From NCBI RefSeq assembly GCF_023074185.1, contig NZ_JADPKY010000194.1, forward strand, positions 27,014-91,013: DNA of 64,000 bases, in the 5' to 3' direction. A model generated the notes under the pieces. It was not told where the DNA came from. It saw only the letters and a program-made list of their open reading frames with translations, and made no database searches. The stretch's first letter is position 1, and each line of letters opens with the position of its first letter. A program made the position numbers and the translations under genes. Source of the DNA: Bradyrhizobium sp. 132 (GTDB taxonomy: Bacteria; Pseudomonadota; Alphaproteobacteria; Rhizobiales; Xanthobacteraceae). This document shows positions 6,381 through 14,942 of the stretch, in pieces.

Positions 6381-8770
6381 TATCCAAGATAAAGAAAGGT
6401 GCAGATGCCGGCGGGTTGCTGCGGTATATTTTTGCACAGCGGGACGGCGAAAGGCGTACGCGAGAAGGCGTAGTCGATCTCGGTGGCACCATACCCGGCT
6501 CATCTGTTGGCGAAATGGCGCAATACGTTTCGCATCTAACCTCGCTACGCCCGCTTCTGCGCAAAAACGTTGCGCACCTCATTCTCCGATGGACAAAGGA
6601 CGACAATCCGTCGGTGATCGATCAGCAACAGATGGCCAGATTGCACGCGGAGCGGCTGGGCTTTTTACATTGGACGGCAGTTTCCCATGGAAATCATCTG
6701 CACATCGCCGCATCTCGCGTGAACGCGGACGGCTCGGTGGTGACAGACAGTGACGATTTTCGACGTGGAGAAGAGAGCAGGGCGGAACTTGAGCGAGTGT
6801 TCCGCCTAGTGCAGGTACCTCCCTCTCATCTTCGAGACCGCGGCCAATCTCTTCATCATGTGAGAGCGCCGACTCAAGAAGAGATGGCAGTCTGTGCCTC
6901 AGGAGGCGGTTCAGTACGGGGGCAGTTGCAGGAGGCCGTTTCGGCGGCTCTCGGTGACGATGTCGTCGCTCTATCCACGTTTCTGCGTAGACTTAACGCG
7001 GTTGGCATCGAGGTGAAGCTCAATGTTGGCACTACAAACCGGATCGCCGGAATTTCGTTCCGCTTAGACGGAATCGAGATGAAAGGTTCGAGCTTGGGCC
7101 GCTCTTTCTCTTGGCCTCAGTTACAACGCAGAGGAGTGACCTATGACATCGAGAGAGACTTGGAGAGCGTCAACGAATGCATCTACGGACGCCCGGATCG
7201 ACAAAATTCGTCGGTCCGCCGACGAGAGCATCGCGCAGATCAACGAGATGAAGGCTGCTCCGGAGCAGATCGCGACGCAGCTGCTGCCCCTCGCAAAATC
7301 TCTCGCGACATTGTCCGACGAGGTGAAGGACTCCCTGAAGATCATGCATTCGACGGTAACGAATCTGCCGGAAGCCTGTTGCACGGAGATAAAGGAGGCG
7401 ACGGGAAAGGCGGAAAAGTCGCTAACGTCCCTCTACAGCGCGACAATGCAAGTATGCAACCAAGCCGTCCAAGTGGCGAACTACGCCAAGGAAATCGATC
7501 AACGGCACCGGCGGGGTATTTGGCGAGCGGCCCTGACCGTCGGAATTCTCTCGTCAGTGCCGCCGACAATCATCGGCTTGGCCATTGCCCAGGCCACGGG
7601 AAATCCGCCGTTGCGGCTGCTGAAGGCACTGTTGGGGATATAGAGGTGTTGGACGGTTCGGAAACTGCTGAAGAAGCACTCCGGAAATGGAGCCGCAACA
7701 TGGCGCGCCAACTTCGCAAATCCCAGCCGGAGGGCGGCGGGCCGCCGGTCGGCTCGCCGTTTATCAGCCCATTTTCTTATCTGCGCAGGATTGCAGACCT
7801 GGCTAACATCGAAACGCCCGGGGACCCTACGACTGAGCAGCTCCTTCGGCAGGTGAGGGGCTTTGGTTGCGATCGTTTCGAGATCGGTGTGCTGCCTCCC
7901 AAGCATCGAACGGACCTGCATGCGAATCGGATTCGGACGTTCTCGCTGGCTCAGTTGGCCGACCCGAAGACGATCAAGTGGCTCAAACGCATGAATGTTC
8001 TGGATCACGATATTTTTGTACGTCCCGCAGCCCGCGATGGCGGATGTGTCGAGCCCTTGGTTCTCATCGACGACTTAACAAGGGAGGCAGTTCAACGGCT
8101 GGACAGGGCCGGTCTTCCATTGGCGATCTTGATTGAATCGAGCCCCGCAAATTTTCATGGTTGGGTGAGGATCAGCGACGGACCCATACCCAAGGAGTTG
8201 GCCCTATGTGCAGCGCGAATCCTTGCGGCCAATTTTGGTGGTGATCCGGGCGCTATTGGAAGTCGTCAATTTGGTCGCCTTGCTGGGTTCACGAATCGGA
8301 AGGCGAAGTATCGTACCGGTAGCGACAAGGCGCCCTTTGCGCGCCTCCGCGCCTCGCAGATGACCGTCGCGCCAAGGGGGGCCGAACTGGTCGTCCGGGC
8401 CCAGGCGGTAATTCAGCAGGAACAAGCGATCAAGGTGAGGACGGATGCTAATAGCCGCGCCGTCGTCAAATTGGGCGGGGCGCAGTATGTTGACAACGCC
8501 GTCAACCTGTTCGCTTCGGAGCGGCGTCGATGCCGTGTCACCCGAAGTGACGGATCGATTGATGACTCCGCTGCGGACTTTGCCGCAGCAGCGGCCATGC
8601 TGGATGCTGGATGGCATACTGATGCGATCACCAGCGCGATCGTCCTGGCATCTCCGCGGGTGGCCGAGCGCCACAAAGATATCTACGCCTATGCGTCGCG
8701 GACGGTATCCGCGGCAGCGGCATCAACGAGACCTCGCTATCCGGTGCCGTCCCCACGACCAAAACGGTAG
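6377..8770 (+). CDS. Relaxase-primase fusion (MobA/VirD2-type nuclease plus RepB-like primase domain)
   Basis: A 797-residue protein. The N-terminal ~180 residues form a relaxase domain: KIKKGADAGGLLRYIF with candidate catalytic Tyr17, and HWTAVSHGNHLHIAAS with the histidine cluster at 98-109. Residues ~255-420 are low in complexity, charged and probably disordered, because another gene is read there in a second frame. Residues ~540-680 resemble the RepB/archaeal-type primase found fused to MobA in IncQ plasmids (ESSPANFHGWVRI; SRQFGRLAGFTNRKAKY). The relaxase would nick the origin of transfer and the primase would prime the recipient strand. The start overlaps the upstream stop. Confidence 0.85.
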   Translation: MISKIKKGADAGGLLRYIFAQRDGERRTREGVVDLGGTIPGSSVGEMAQYVSHLTSLRPLLRKNVAHLILRWTKDDNPSVIDQQQMARLHAERLGFLHWTAVSHGNHLHIAASRVNADGSVVTDSDDFRRGEESRAELERVFRLVQVPPSHLRDRGQSLHHVRAPTQEEMAVCASGGGSVRGQLQEAVSAALGDDVVALSTFLRRLNAVGIEVKLNVGTTNRIAGISFRLDGIEMKGSSLGRSFSWPQLQRRGVTYDIERDLESVNECIYGRPDRQNSSVRRREHRADQRDEGCSGADRDAAAAPRKISRDIVRRGEGLPEDHAFDGNESAGSLLHGDKGGDGKGGKVANVPLQRDNASMQPSRPSGELRQGNRSTAPAGYLASGPDRRNSLVSAADNHRLGHCPGHGKSAVAAAEGTVGDIEVLDGSETAEEALRKWSRNMARQLRKSQPEGGGPPVGSPFISPFSYLRRIADLANIETPGDPTTEQLLRQVRGFGCDRFEIGVLPPKHRTDLHANRIRTFSLAQLADPKTIKWLKRMNVLDHDIFVRPAARDGGCVEPLVLIDDLTREAVQRLDRAGLPLAILIESSPANFHGWVRISDGPIPKELALCAARILAANFGGDPGAIGSRQFGRLAGFTNRKAKYRTGSDKAPFARLRASQMTVAPRGAELVVRAQAVIQQEQAIKVRTDANSRAVVKLGGAQYVDNAVNLFASERRRCRVTRSDGSIDDSAADFAAAAAMLDAGWHTDAITSAIVLASPRVAERHKDIYAYASRTVSAAAASTRPRYPVPSPRPKR
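7143..7643 (+). CDS. MobB-like membrane protein encoded within the relaxase gene in another frame
   Basis: A 166-residue frame lying wholly inside the relaxase coding region. The support is a strong AGGAG site six bases before the ATG, a coherent helical/coiled-coil body (residues ~15-120), and one clear membrane segment (WRAALTVGILSSVPPTIIGL, ~127-146). The overlapping relaxase frame is disordered linker over the same bases. In IncQ plasmids such as RSF1010, mobB is likewise nested out of frame in mobA and encodes a membrane protein that aids transfer. Sequence identity to MobB cannot be shown here; the match is one of layout and topology. Confidence 0.7.
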   Translation: MTSRETWRASTNASTDARIDKIRRSADESIAQINEMKAAPEQIATQLLPLAKSLATLSDEVKDSLKIMHSTVTNLPEACCTEIKEATGKAEKSLTSLYSATMQVCNQAVQVANYAKEIDQRHRRGIWRAALTVGILSSVPPTIIGLAIAQATGNPPLRLLKALLGI

Positions 8771-8855
8771 GCGTGGCACCAAGGAGCCAGAAGAGATAGA
8801 TGCCGCTAACCGTTTCTCGGCCCGTCCAGGGCCGAGCCGTGGGGATGAATTCCGA

Positions 8856-9131
8856 TCAGCCTTCGCTATTTTGGCGCCATTGCTTCATTGCAATCTCGAT
8901 AACGGGGCGCATTTCGAAATTTATCTGATTGCGAATGTAGTTCGCGACGCTTATTTCCGCGTTTTTGGGTACCGCCGAGAGAGCGGCGGGATACATGGTT
9001 TTCAAATGATGGACGGCTGATCGCCCGATACGCCGCGCCAATTGGTCGAGGGATTGACGCAGCTCGTTTTCAAGATCGTCTGCATCAGACCCGATAGGAT
9101 TCGGCGAAGGAATGACAAGCTCGCGTGACAT
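8856..9131 (-). CDS. Small hypothetical protein
   Basis: A 91-residue unrecognised protein, predicted mostly helical, with no membrane segment. GGGAG lies seven bases before the ATG at 9131, which supports translation. It converges on the relaxase gene and follows another small minus-strand gene at 9178-9600. Position suggests an accessory gene of the plasmid-like module. Confidence 0.6.
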   Translation of the reverse strand: MSRELVIPSPNPIGSDADDLENELRQSLDQLARRIGRSAVHHLKTMYPAALSAVPKNAEISVANYIRNQINFEMRPVIEIAMKQWRQNSEG

Positions 9132-9177
9132 TTGTTGGCTCCCAGAACCGCGGCACTAATATTATCGATTGTGTCGG

Positions 9178-9600
9178 TTACGATCGTAAGCGACCATTTT
9201 CGCGCTTGAATTCCATCCACGCATTAGCCGGTACGCCGGTGCCCACGCGCTTCAACCAGCCGGCGCGCTGCTCGTTTGTCATGGAATTATACCACTTCAT
9301 GCCCTCGGCTTCGTCCGCGGTGGGGGTCCTTTCGTCGGCATTCTCCCCCTCCTTCGCCGATTTGCTCGCGTGCATCAGCGGCCCATGATATAAATCATGT
9401 GAAGGCCAGGGGCGCTCGATGTCGTAAGCTTGAGCGTCTGCGCGTCCGTCGCGATAAGCGAGTGCCTCTTCGATATCTTCGAATGCGGCGATGACCAGTT
9501 TCTCAGCGCCCCACGCGGTGGGCGGGACCACCACAACGCAGTTAAACCCGAGCTTGCCGAGCGCGGCCAGCATCTCTCGATTCATTCTCGGTTTCGGCAT
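9178..9600 (-). CDS. Hypothetical protein, 140 residues
   Basis: An unrecognised soluble protein. An N-terminal stretch with a hydrophobic strand (GFNCVVVVPPTAWGAEKLVIAAF) is followed by an acidic, tryptophan-containing tail (MKWYNSMTNEQRAGWLKRV). The ATG at 9600 is preceded by AAGGAAG at good spacing. It probably shares a transcript with the next small gene, 46 bases downstream. No function is proposed. Confidence 0.65.
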   Translation of the reverse strand: MPKPRMNREMLAALGKLGFNCVVVVPPTAWGAEKLVIAAFEDIEEALAYRDGRADAQAYDIERPWPSHDLYHGPLMHASKSAKEGENADERTPTADEAEGMKWYNSMTNEQRAGWLKRVGTGVPANAWMEFKRENGRLRS

Positions 9601-10014
9601 CTTGCTTCCTTGATCTCTAGATTCGATCGCTCGACCCCAATGAAGTCGTGGCGGTCACGCCCAATCCATTCGTCCCCACCTTGAAGTCACCGGCGTTAGA
9701 CGCCCAGCTGGGGTAGTTTTGATCCCTCATAGATTAGCGATACAGCCCAACTTTCGCGAAAATATTCGAGGGGGAGGGTTAAAATTTCGGTTGATTACAC
9801 GTAGGGGTCGGTACACACTACTGGTACACAACGCCACCTCGGATTTTTGAAAAAACCCTTATTTTACGCGGATTTTTGCAACCGGCTGAGAGTCCCTCCC
9901 TCTCCGCCATAATAAAACGGCTTCGAGAAAGCCCCGTAAAATAAGGTCTTACGGCACTCCAGGAGCTTCTGGTGTGGCCCCGGGGTGTAGCCCCAAAGGT
10001 AGCGCTAGGATGCC
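9601..10014. other. Repeat-dense intergenic region at the right side of the Rep/Mob module
   Basis: No gene is seen. Features readable by eye: a CCCAGCTGGG palindrome (9703-9712); two GGTACACA repeats 13 bases apart (9810-9817, 9823-9830); two CGGATTTTTG repeats (9840-9849, 9869-9878); a 12-bp inverted repeat CCTTATTTTACG/CGTAAAATAAGG (9857-9868, 9935-9946); and two adjacent hairpins, GGCTT-loop-AAGCC (9919-9933) and CCGTAA/TTACGG (9934-9954). The composition is more AT-rich than its neighbours. It could hold an origin of replication or transfer, an operator, or the end of the mobile module. Confidence 0.5.
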
Positions 10015-10975
10015 ATGTCTGCTGCCGAAAGACAACTTCGGCGCGTCGGCCGGCGGATGCGCTCCGGTCGCGACTCGGTGTTTCGGCTGATATGTATCGC
10101 AGGTTCGCCCGCATCCTGCGGCGACTCCGTAGAGAAGCTCGGATTGATCACCGAGGAAGAAGCGCAGGCGATTGCGAGACGCGTCGGGAAGCCGACCTTG
10201 GAGTTCGCGGTTTCGATCGTCGCTCCGATCTACTGGGCCCAGCGCGGAGAGCAAGGAGCCGTTTCCGCGCGAAACGGAACGGCCTTTTTCCTCTGCACGC
10301 CCGAGGCGCTGTTCGGAGTGACCGCCGCGCATGTCGTCGACGGGCCGGGCGGATGGCGGGAATCCTGCGCCCAACATGGACAGGCGCCGCTGCGGCTCGG
10401 CGCGAAGAACGGCAAGTCGATCGAACTGCCGTGGGATGCACGTTGCGTCGATCTCGACCTGGATATCGACGTCGCGACCTTCATGATCTCGCCCCGCGAG
10501 ATCGAGGCGATCGAGCGCGTGCCGTACGGCGGCCTGCAGACGCAATGGCCGCCTCCGGCACCGCGGATCGACGTCGGCATCACGTATGCCGGATTTCCCG
10601 GCGTCGGAACGCGAAATCTCTCGCGCGAGGCTGTCCAGTTCGGGATCCTATGCGGTACCGGACTGGTCAGCAGCGTCAACGATCGTGAAGTTTCCACGCT
10701 GCTCGAGCGCGAATATCTAGAGCCCGTCCTCGGCGAAGGTATGGTGCCGGAGGACTACAATTTCGGCGGTATCAGCGGTGGTCCGCTGATCTACAACGTG
10801 CTGACCGATCACCAATTGCTGGTGAACGCCCTCGGCGGAGTGATCGTCGCGGGGCCGAACCCTTCGACGGGCGCGCGAGCAGTCGATTCGGGGATTCGAG
10901 CTTTTCCAAGCGCGGCGCGCCGATTTCATCACCAGCAGGCGTTTGCAAAAATTGGCCGAGCAATACGACGTGAAG
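10015..10975 (+). pseudogene. Trypsin-like serine protease, frameshifted near its C-terminus
   Basis: The frame from 10015 encodes a trypsin-fold peptidase: NGTAFFLCTPEALFGVTAAHVVDG supplies the catalytic His (~residue 105), DLDLDIDVATF a candidate Asp, and FGGISGGPLI the GxSGGP catalytic Ser (~residue 255). After the GGGG run at 10890-10893 the reading turns poor. Removing one G restores a continuous tail (SGFELFQARRADFITS, then RRLQKLAEQYDVKGGS) seen in the next frame. As it stands the protein ends at 10983 with an altered tail; all three catalytic residues lie before the shift, so it may still act. It has no obvious signal peptide. Confidence 0.65.
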
Positions 10976-10983
10976 GGCGGTAG

Positions 10984-11310
10984 CGCGGTGCGCCCCGCGA
11001 GAGCGGTCGAGCGGCCGCTGCCGCTGCCGCGCACGACGCCCCCAACTTCGATCTTCTCCGGGGCGGGCGAGGCCTGCCCCCTAGGTCATGATGTCGTGAT
11101 CTTGGCTCCGGCTGAGACCCGGATCATCTACCGAGATCCTGATTACAGCGACGTCGATTCCACCGCCCGCCCCTGCGAAGGCGACCGGTACAAGCTCAAT
11201 TGCGCCGAAAACGCCGTGAATTGCTCGTCTTTCCGGTACCTCGTGGCTGGCACGGGCGGTATGGTCGGCATCCGGCCGGTCCGGAGCCAGCAGTGCCTTT
11301 CGCAGCAGAG
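10984..11310 (+). other. Region between the protease and the exonuclease, open frames without a clear gene
   Basis: The restored protease frame stays open through this stretch and on to 11635, but the predicted residues after the GGS tail are Pro/Arg-rich and unlike a folded domain. The exonuclease frame is also open from 11200. No independent gene is convincing. Confidence 0.35.
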
Positions 11311-12207
11311 ATGCTTCAGGATACGACGGACATGGCCGCCTTGGCCGAGGCACTCGCCGGCTCACCGGACTACCGGGTGCTGCGCCGACTGGTGCCGCGC
11401 CCCCTGTCCGCGCCGCCCGCCGGACTGGAGACCAGAGTCGGCATTTTGCTGGACACCGAGACGACCGGCCTCGATCACGCCAGGGACGAGATCATCGAAC
11501 TCGGGATGGTCAAATTCGACTACACGAAGGACGGGCGGATCGTCGGTGTCAGAGACACGTTCTCCGCCTTCAACCAGCCGAACTGCTCCATTTCGCCCGA
11601 GGTTACGGCGCTCACAGGCATCACCGACGAGCTAGTGGCCGGTCACAGGTTCGATGACATGGCCATCACGGCCTTCGTAGAGGACGCCGTGATCGTCATC
11701 GCGCACAACAGTGGATTCGACAGGAAGTTCGCCGAACGCTACTGGCCCTTCTTCGAGCACAAAGCCTGGGGCTGCAGCATGAGCGAGATCGACTGGCGCA
11801 AACACGGCTTCGCGGGCTCGCAGCTCGGCTACCTGCTCAACGGTGCTGGCTACTTCCACCAGGCGCACCGAGCGGTCGACGACTGCCACGCGTTGCTGGA
11901 GGTCCTCGCCTTCGAACTGCCGACTGCGGGCTCGCCGGCGCTCGCGCTGCTGCTCGAGAACGCCCGCAAGCCGACGCTGCGAATATGGGCGGAGCAGTCG
12001 CCTTTCGAGCTGAAGGATTCGTTGAAGAGGCGAGGCTATCGCTGGAGCGACGGCACGGACGGCCGTCCGAAAAGCTGGTACATCGATGTCTACGCGACGA
12101 CGCTGGCCGCCGAGCTCGCGTTCCTGAGGGCGGAGATCTACCTACGCGACGTCGAACTTCCCCTGCAGACGCTGACCGCCTTCACACGCTTTTCCTGCAG
12201 AGCATGA
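11311..12207 (+). CDS. DnaQ-like 3'-5' exonuclease (DEDDh)
   Basis: A protein of about 298 residues with the three exonuclease motifs: GILLDTETTGL (Exo I, ~residue 45), VIAHNSGFDRKF (Exo II, ~130) and HRAVDDCHALLEV (Exo III, DEDDh type, ~190). After the nuclease domain comes an extension of ~90 residues with LKRRGYRWSDG and RPKSWYID, which is common in stand-alone exonucleases of this type. The ATG at 11311 is the preferred start; GTG 11293 and an upstream frame to 11200 are alternatives. It probably trims 3' ends in repair. It stands alone on this strand. Confidence 0.8.
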   Translation: MLQDTTDMAALAEALAGSPDYRVLRRLVPRPLSAPPAGLETRVGILLDTETTGLDHARDEIIELGMVKFDYTKDGRIVGVRDTFSAFNQPNCSISPEVTALTGITDELVAGHRFDDMAITAFVEDAVIVIAHNSGFDRKFAERYWPFFEHKAWGCSMSEIDWRKHGFAGSQLGYLLNGAGYFHQAHRAVDDCHALLEVLAFELPTAGSPALALLLENARKPTLRIWAEQSPFELKDSLKRRGYRWSDGTDGRPKSWYIDVYATTLAAELAFLRAEIYLRDVELPLQTLTAFTRFSCRA

Positions 12208-12237
12208 AGGCGGTCGTCGTGCCGATTGGGTGCTGAA

Positions 12238-12423
12238 CTAGCGATCCAGCCGCTTCTCGACCCGCTTGCGCGAGTTGCCGACCTTCTTGACTGCCTTCTT
12301 CACGGCCGATGCCGAACGGCCAGTCTTCTTTGCTTCGTACCGGACTTCGTAGTCCTGTCCCTTCGCGACCCGGGCCCGATCTTGTTTGCGTCACCGTGCC
12401 GTCTTCTTTTTCGCTGCCGCCAC
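12238..12423 (-). pseudogene. DUF3606-like small gene with an in-frame stop
   Basis: Starting at GTG 12423, behind AGGAGGAG, the minus strand encodes VAAAKKKTAR, then TGA at codon 11 (12393-12391), then continues in frame as RKQDRARVAKGQDYEV and on to VGNSRKRVEKRLDR before TAG at 12240. The whole reads as one small basic DUF3606-type protein of about 60 residues interrupted by a single stop. CGA to TGA is the simplest change. No start codon is available after the stop. Confidence 0.6.
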
Positions 12424-12536
12424 CGGCTCCTCCTCTTTTGATGATGGAAATAGAACGCCGTCAGGATTCGCGGGTTCCGGAAACGAATCCTTCGGTCCCG
12501 ATTTGAATCCGCAATGTTGCGTTGGAGTTTGGGTAG

Positions 12537-13457
12537 GTGGCGTTTCAGCGGCGTAAACCGGCGATGATCGGCGTCAAGGCGCCGTTTCCGGGCTTCGTAG
12601 AACCGGCCTTGGCATCCTCGATCGAAAGGGTGCCGTCCGGAGCCAGATGGATTCACGAGATCAAGTTCGACGGCTACCGCGTCCAAGTCCATCTGGCGAA
12701 CCAAGCGGTCAAGGTCTTCACCCGCCGCGGACATGATTGGACCCATCGCTTCAAGAAAGTCGCCGACGATGCCTGGCACCTCAAGGCCGGTTCGGCGGTC
12801 GTCGATGGCGAGGTCGTCGTCCCTGCCGCCGACGGCACTACCGATTTCTCGGTCCTGCAGAACGAGCTCAAGGGCAAGTCCACCAGCATCGTTCTGGTCT
12901 CCTTCGATCTCCTCTACCTGAACGGTCGCGACCTGCGGAAATTGCCGCTGTTACGGCGCAAGTCCGAACTCAAGAAGATTGTCGCTGCCACCGACGTCCA
13001 GTTCAGCGAAAGCTTCGAAATCGAGGGCCAGGATATGTTCGCGCACGCCTGCAAGGTCGGCTTGGAGGGCGTGGTCTCGAAGGTTCGCGACAGCATCTAC
13101 GCCAGCGGTCGCGGCAACAATTGGGTGAAGAAGACTTGCGCGCAACGCGAGACCCTAACGATCGCAGGGTTCGCGCTCGACGGCACCAAGTGGGACGGCC
13201 TCTATGTCGGCCGACGCAAGGGCGCCGATCTGGTCTACGCAGGCAAGGTCGACCATGGATTCGACAAGACCTCGACGGCGGAGCTCCGCAGACGGTTGGA
13301 GCCGCTGGTCCGGAAGACGCAGCCCTACGCAAAGCGGATCGCTCACAAGGGCGTCTGGGTCGAGCCGAAGCTGCTTGCCGAAATCGAGTACCGGGCGAAG
13401 TCGGCCGAGGGCAAGGGCAGGCACCCGTTCTTCAAGGGCCTTCGTGAGGACCTTTGA
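12537..13457 (+). CDS. ATP-dependent DNA ligase, LigD ligase-domain type
   Basis: A 306-residue stand-alone ligase. Motif I is EIKFDGYRVQVHL with the nucleotide-binding Lys (~residue 42); motif III is SFDLLYLNG; motif IV EGVVSKVRDS; motif V region NNWVKKTC. The C-terminal half (from ~200) is the OB-fold, ending with AEIEYRAKSAEGKGRHPFFKGLR, typical of LigD ligase modules. It lacks the polymerase and 3'-phosphoesterase domains of full LigD. Such ligases join DNA ends in nonhomologous end joining or base repair. A GTG start at 12537 is used; ATG 12564 is possible. It converges with the histidine kinase gene. Confidence 0.88.
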   Translation: MAFQRRKPAMIGVKAPFPGFVEPALASSIERVPSGARWIHEIKFDGYRVQVHLANQAVKVFTRRGHDWTHRFKKVADDAWHLKAGSAVVDGEVVVPAADGTTDFSVLQNELKGKSTSIVLVSFDLLYLNGRDLRKLPLLRRKSELKKIVAATDVQFSESFEIEGQDMFAHACKVGLEGVVSKVRDSIYASGRGNNWVKKTCAQRETLTIAGFALDGTKWDGLYVGRRKGADLVYAGKVDHGFDKTSTAELRRRLEPLVRKTQPYAKRIAHKGVWVEPKLLAEIEYRAKSAEGKGRHPFFKGLREDL

Positions 13458-13489
13458 TCGCGCGGCGCTGCGCTGCGTGCGGTTTCAGG

Positions 13490-14710
13490 TCAAGACGATT
13501 GCGATCGATCCGGATGCGAAATGATCGGCAGATCAATCAGGAAGCGACTTCCCTTCCAATCTTTGGCGATGGTCAGATGGCCCTGAAGCTGCCGCACCAT
13601 ACCGGTGATTACCTTGAACCCCAGGCTGGCGCGCGGCTCATCGATGTCGAATCCTTCAGGCAGACCCTTGCCCTGATCCGACACCTCGACGCGAAGGCTT
13701 CCTTCGATCTCCCGTGCCGAGACCTCGATGAGTCCTCTGCTATCTGGATATGCATACTTTATGGCGTTCGCGACGAGCTCGTTGATGAGCAAACCCAGCG
13801 GAACGGCATGGTCGGCGGAGAGCAGCAACGCATCCGATTGGCAATTCAGCGTATGTTTCCCCACGTTCCCCCTGAGCTTCTTGCACAGTTCCGTCATGAA
13901 GTCGGCCAGCTCGACGAAGCCGACATGCGAGCTCCGCCACAGGTGGTCGTGAACGTCAGCGATGGTGGAGACCCGCAGACTTGCATCTTCCAAAGCGCTT
14001 TTGACCTCCTGAGACGGTGTGTTGCGCGCTTGTACCCGAAGCAACCCCACGACCGATGCGAGGCTGTTCTTGACGCGGTGGCTCATTTCGCGGGTCAGGA
14101 GCGCCTGGTATTTTAGCGCCTCCTGAAGCTTAGCATCGGCTTGTTGGCGTTCGATCGCAATGCCGAGCAGGCCGGCGAAACCGGTGAGGAAATCGGCATC
14201 GGCCTGGTCGAACTGACCGGCATCGGCGCTGTCGACTTCGAGAACGCCGAAGTAGGCCTTGCCCTCCGCGCCTTTTTCAATCAGCACGTTGATCGCACGC
14301 CTGACGCCATGATCCGTCAGGAGCTGCGGCGTACGGAAACGTGTTTCCGCCTCCAGGTGGTTCGATATCACCGACTCCCCGGTCCGGTAGGCATAGCCCG
14401 CCGGAGATCCGACGTCGGCGGCAAGCGACACGACGTCGATGGTATTCTCCTTCCAGCCCACGCCGGCACGGACCATCAGGCATTCTTCGTTCGTCTCATA
14501 TTCCAGGACCTTTGCGAATTGCGCCTGCAGTCCGATGGCGCAGAGTTCGGTCGCTTTCTGAAGGATAATCCGGAGATCCCGGGTCTGCATGGCGGCGCGG
14601 CCGAATTCTCCCAACAACGATTGCTGCCGGAGTCGGTAGCCGAGCTCGTCCCGCCCCGCTGAATGCGGTGATGAAGCCGCAGGGCCGTCCCCTGAATTGA
14701 AGGCAGTCAT
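13490..14710 (-). CDS. GAF-domain histidine kinase, HisKA_2/HWE type
   Basis: A 406-residue cytosolic sensor kinase. Residues ~35-180 form a GAF domain. MSHRVKNSLASVVGLLRVQAR (~205-225) is the phosphoacceptor helix of the HisKA_2 family. The ATPase domain follows, with LINELVANAIKYAYP (N box) and DQGKGLPEGF / LGFKVITGMVRQL (G boxes). No membrane segment is seen, so the signal is probably internal. In alphaproteobacteria many kinases of this type feed the PhyR/EcfG general stress response, which suits the stress and repair genes around it; the link is inference. No response regulator adjoins it directly. Confidence 0.85.
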   Translation of the reverse strand: MTAFNSGDGPAASSPHSAGRDELGYRLRQQSLLGEFGRAAMQTRDLRIILQKATELCAIGLQAQFAKVLEYETNEECLMVRAGVGWKENTIDVVSLAADVGSPAGYAYRTGESVISNHLEAETRFRTPQLLTDHGVRRAINVLIEKGAEGKAYFGVLEVDSADAGQFDQADADFLTGFAGLLGIAIERQQADAKLQEALKYQALLTREMSHRVKNSLASVVGLLRVQARNTPSQEVKSALEDASLRVSTIADVHDHLWRSSHVGFVELADFMTELCKKLRGNVGKHTLNCQSDALLLSADHAVPLGLLINELVANAIKYAYPDSRGLIEVSAREIEGSLRVEVSDQGKGLPEGFDIDEPRASLGFKVITGMVRQLQGHLTIAKDWKGSRFLIDLPIISHPDRSQSS

Positions 14711-14942
14711 CGTAAGCTTTTCCCCTAGCCGGCAACCTACGGTTCCCGCCCAACCAAGCGTCCGGCCCGGAAAATCATGAGAAGGGGTATAGCAGTAATC
14801 AGGTGGTTGGCGTCCGCCAAGCGACCGGGCTCGGATAATGGCGCTGAAGCCCTCCGCGCTGCGGCAAGGCTGATCTAGGATGTCAGACTGGAAAGCGCCG
14901 GCCCGGCGCCTGCTCGATGCGGTGGCGCGGGCCGTGGCGCGA

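Larger units (their letters stand above)
3856..9600. mobile_element. Plasmid-like replication and mobilisation module (Rep, MobC, relaxase-primase)
   Basis: A rolling-circle Rep gene, a MobC-like gene, a small coupled gene and a relaxase-primase gene lie in one orientation, followed by two small opposite-strand genes. This gene set is normally carried by small mobilisable plasmids. It looks like an integrated plasmid or part of an integrative mobilisable element. No integrase adjoins it, and the outer limits given are only the edges of recognisable genes and repeats. Confidence 0.6.

Noticed and set aside
7121..7384. Minus-strand frame inside the relaxase/MobB-like region
   Set aside because: It is antisense to two supported frames and has no ribosome site.
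10943..11635. 230-residue plus-strand frame between the protease and the exonuclease
   Set aside because: Only its first ~15 residues make sense, as the displaced protease tail; the rest overlaps the exonuclease out of frame.
14141..14662. 173-residue plus-strand frame opposite the HisKA_2 kinase
   Set aside because: A codon-bias shadow of the kinase gene.
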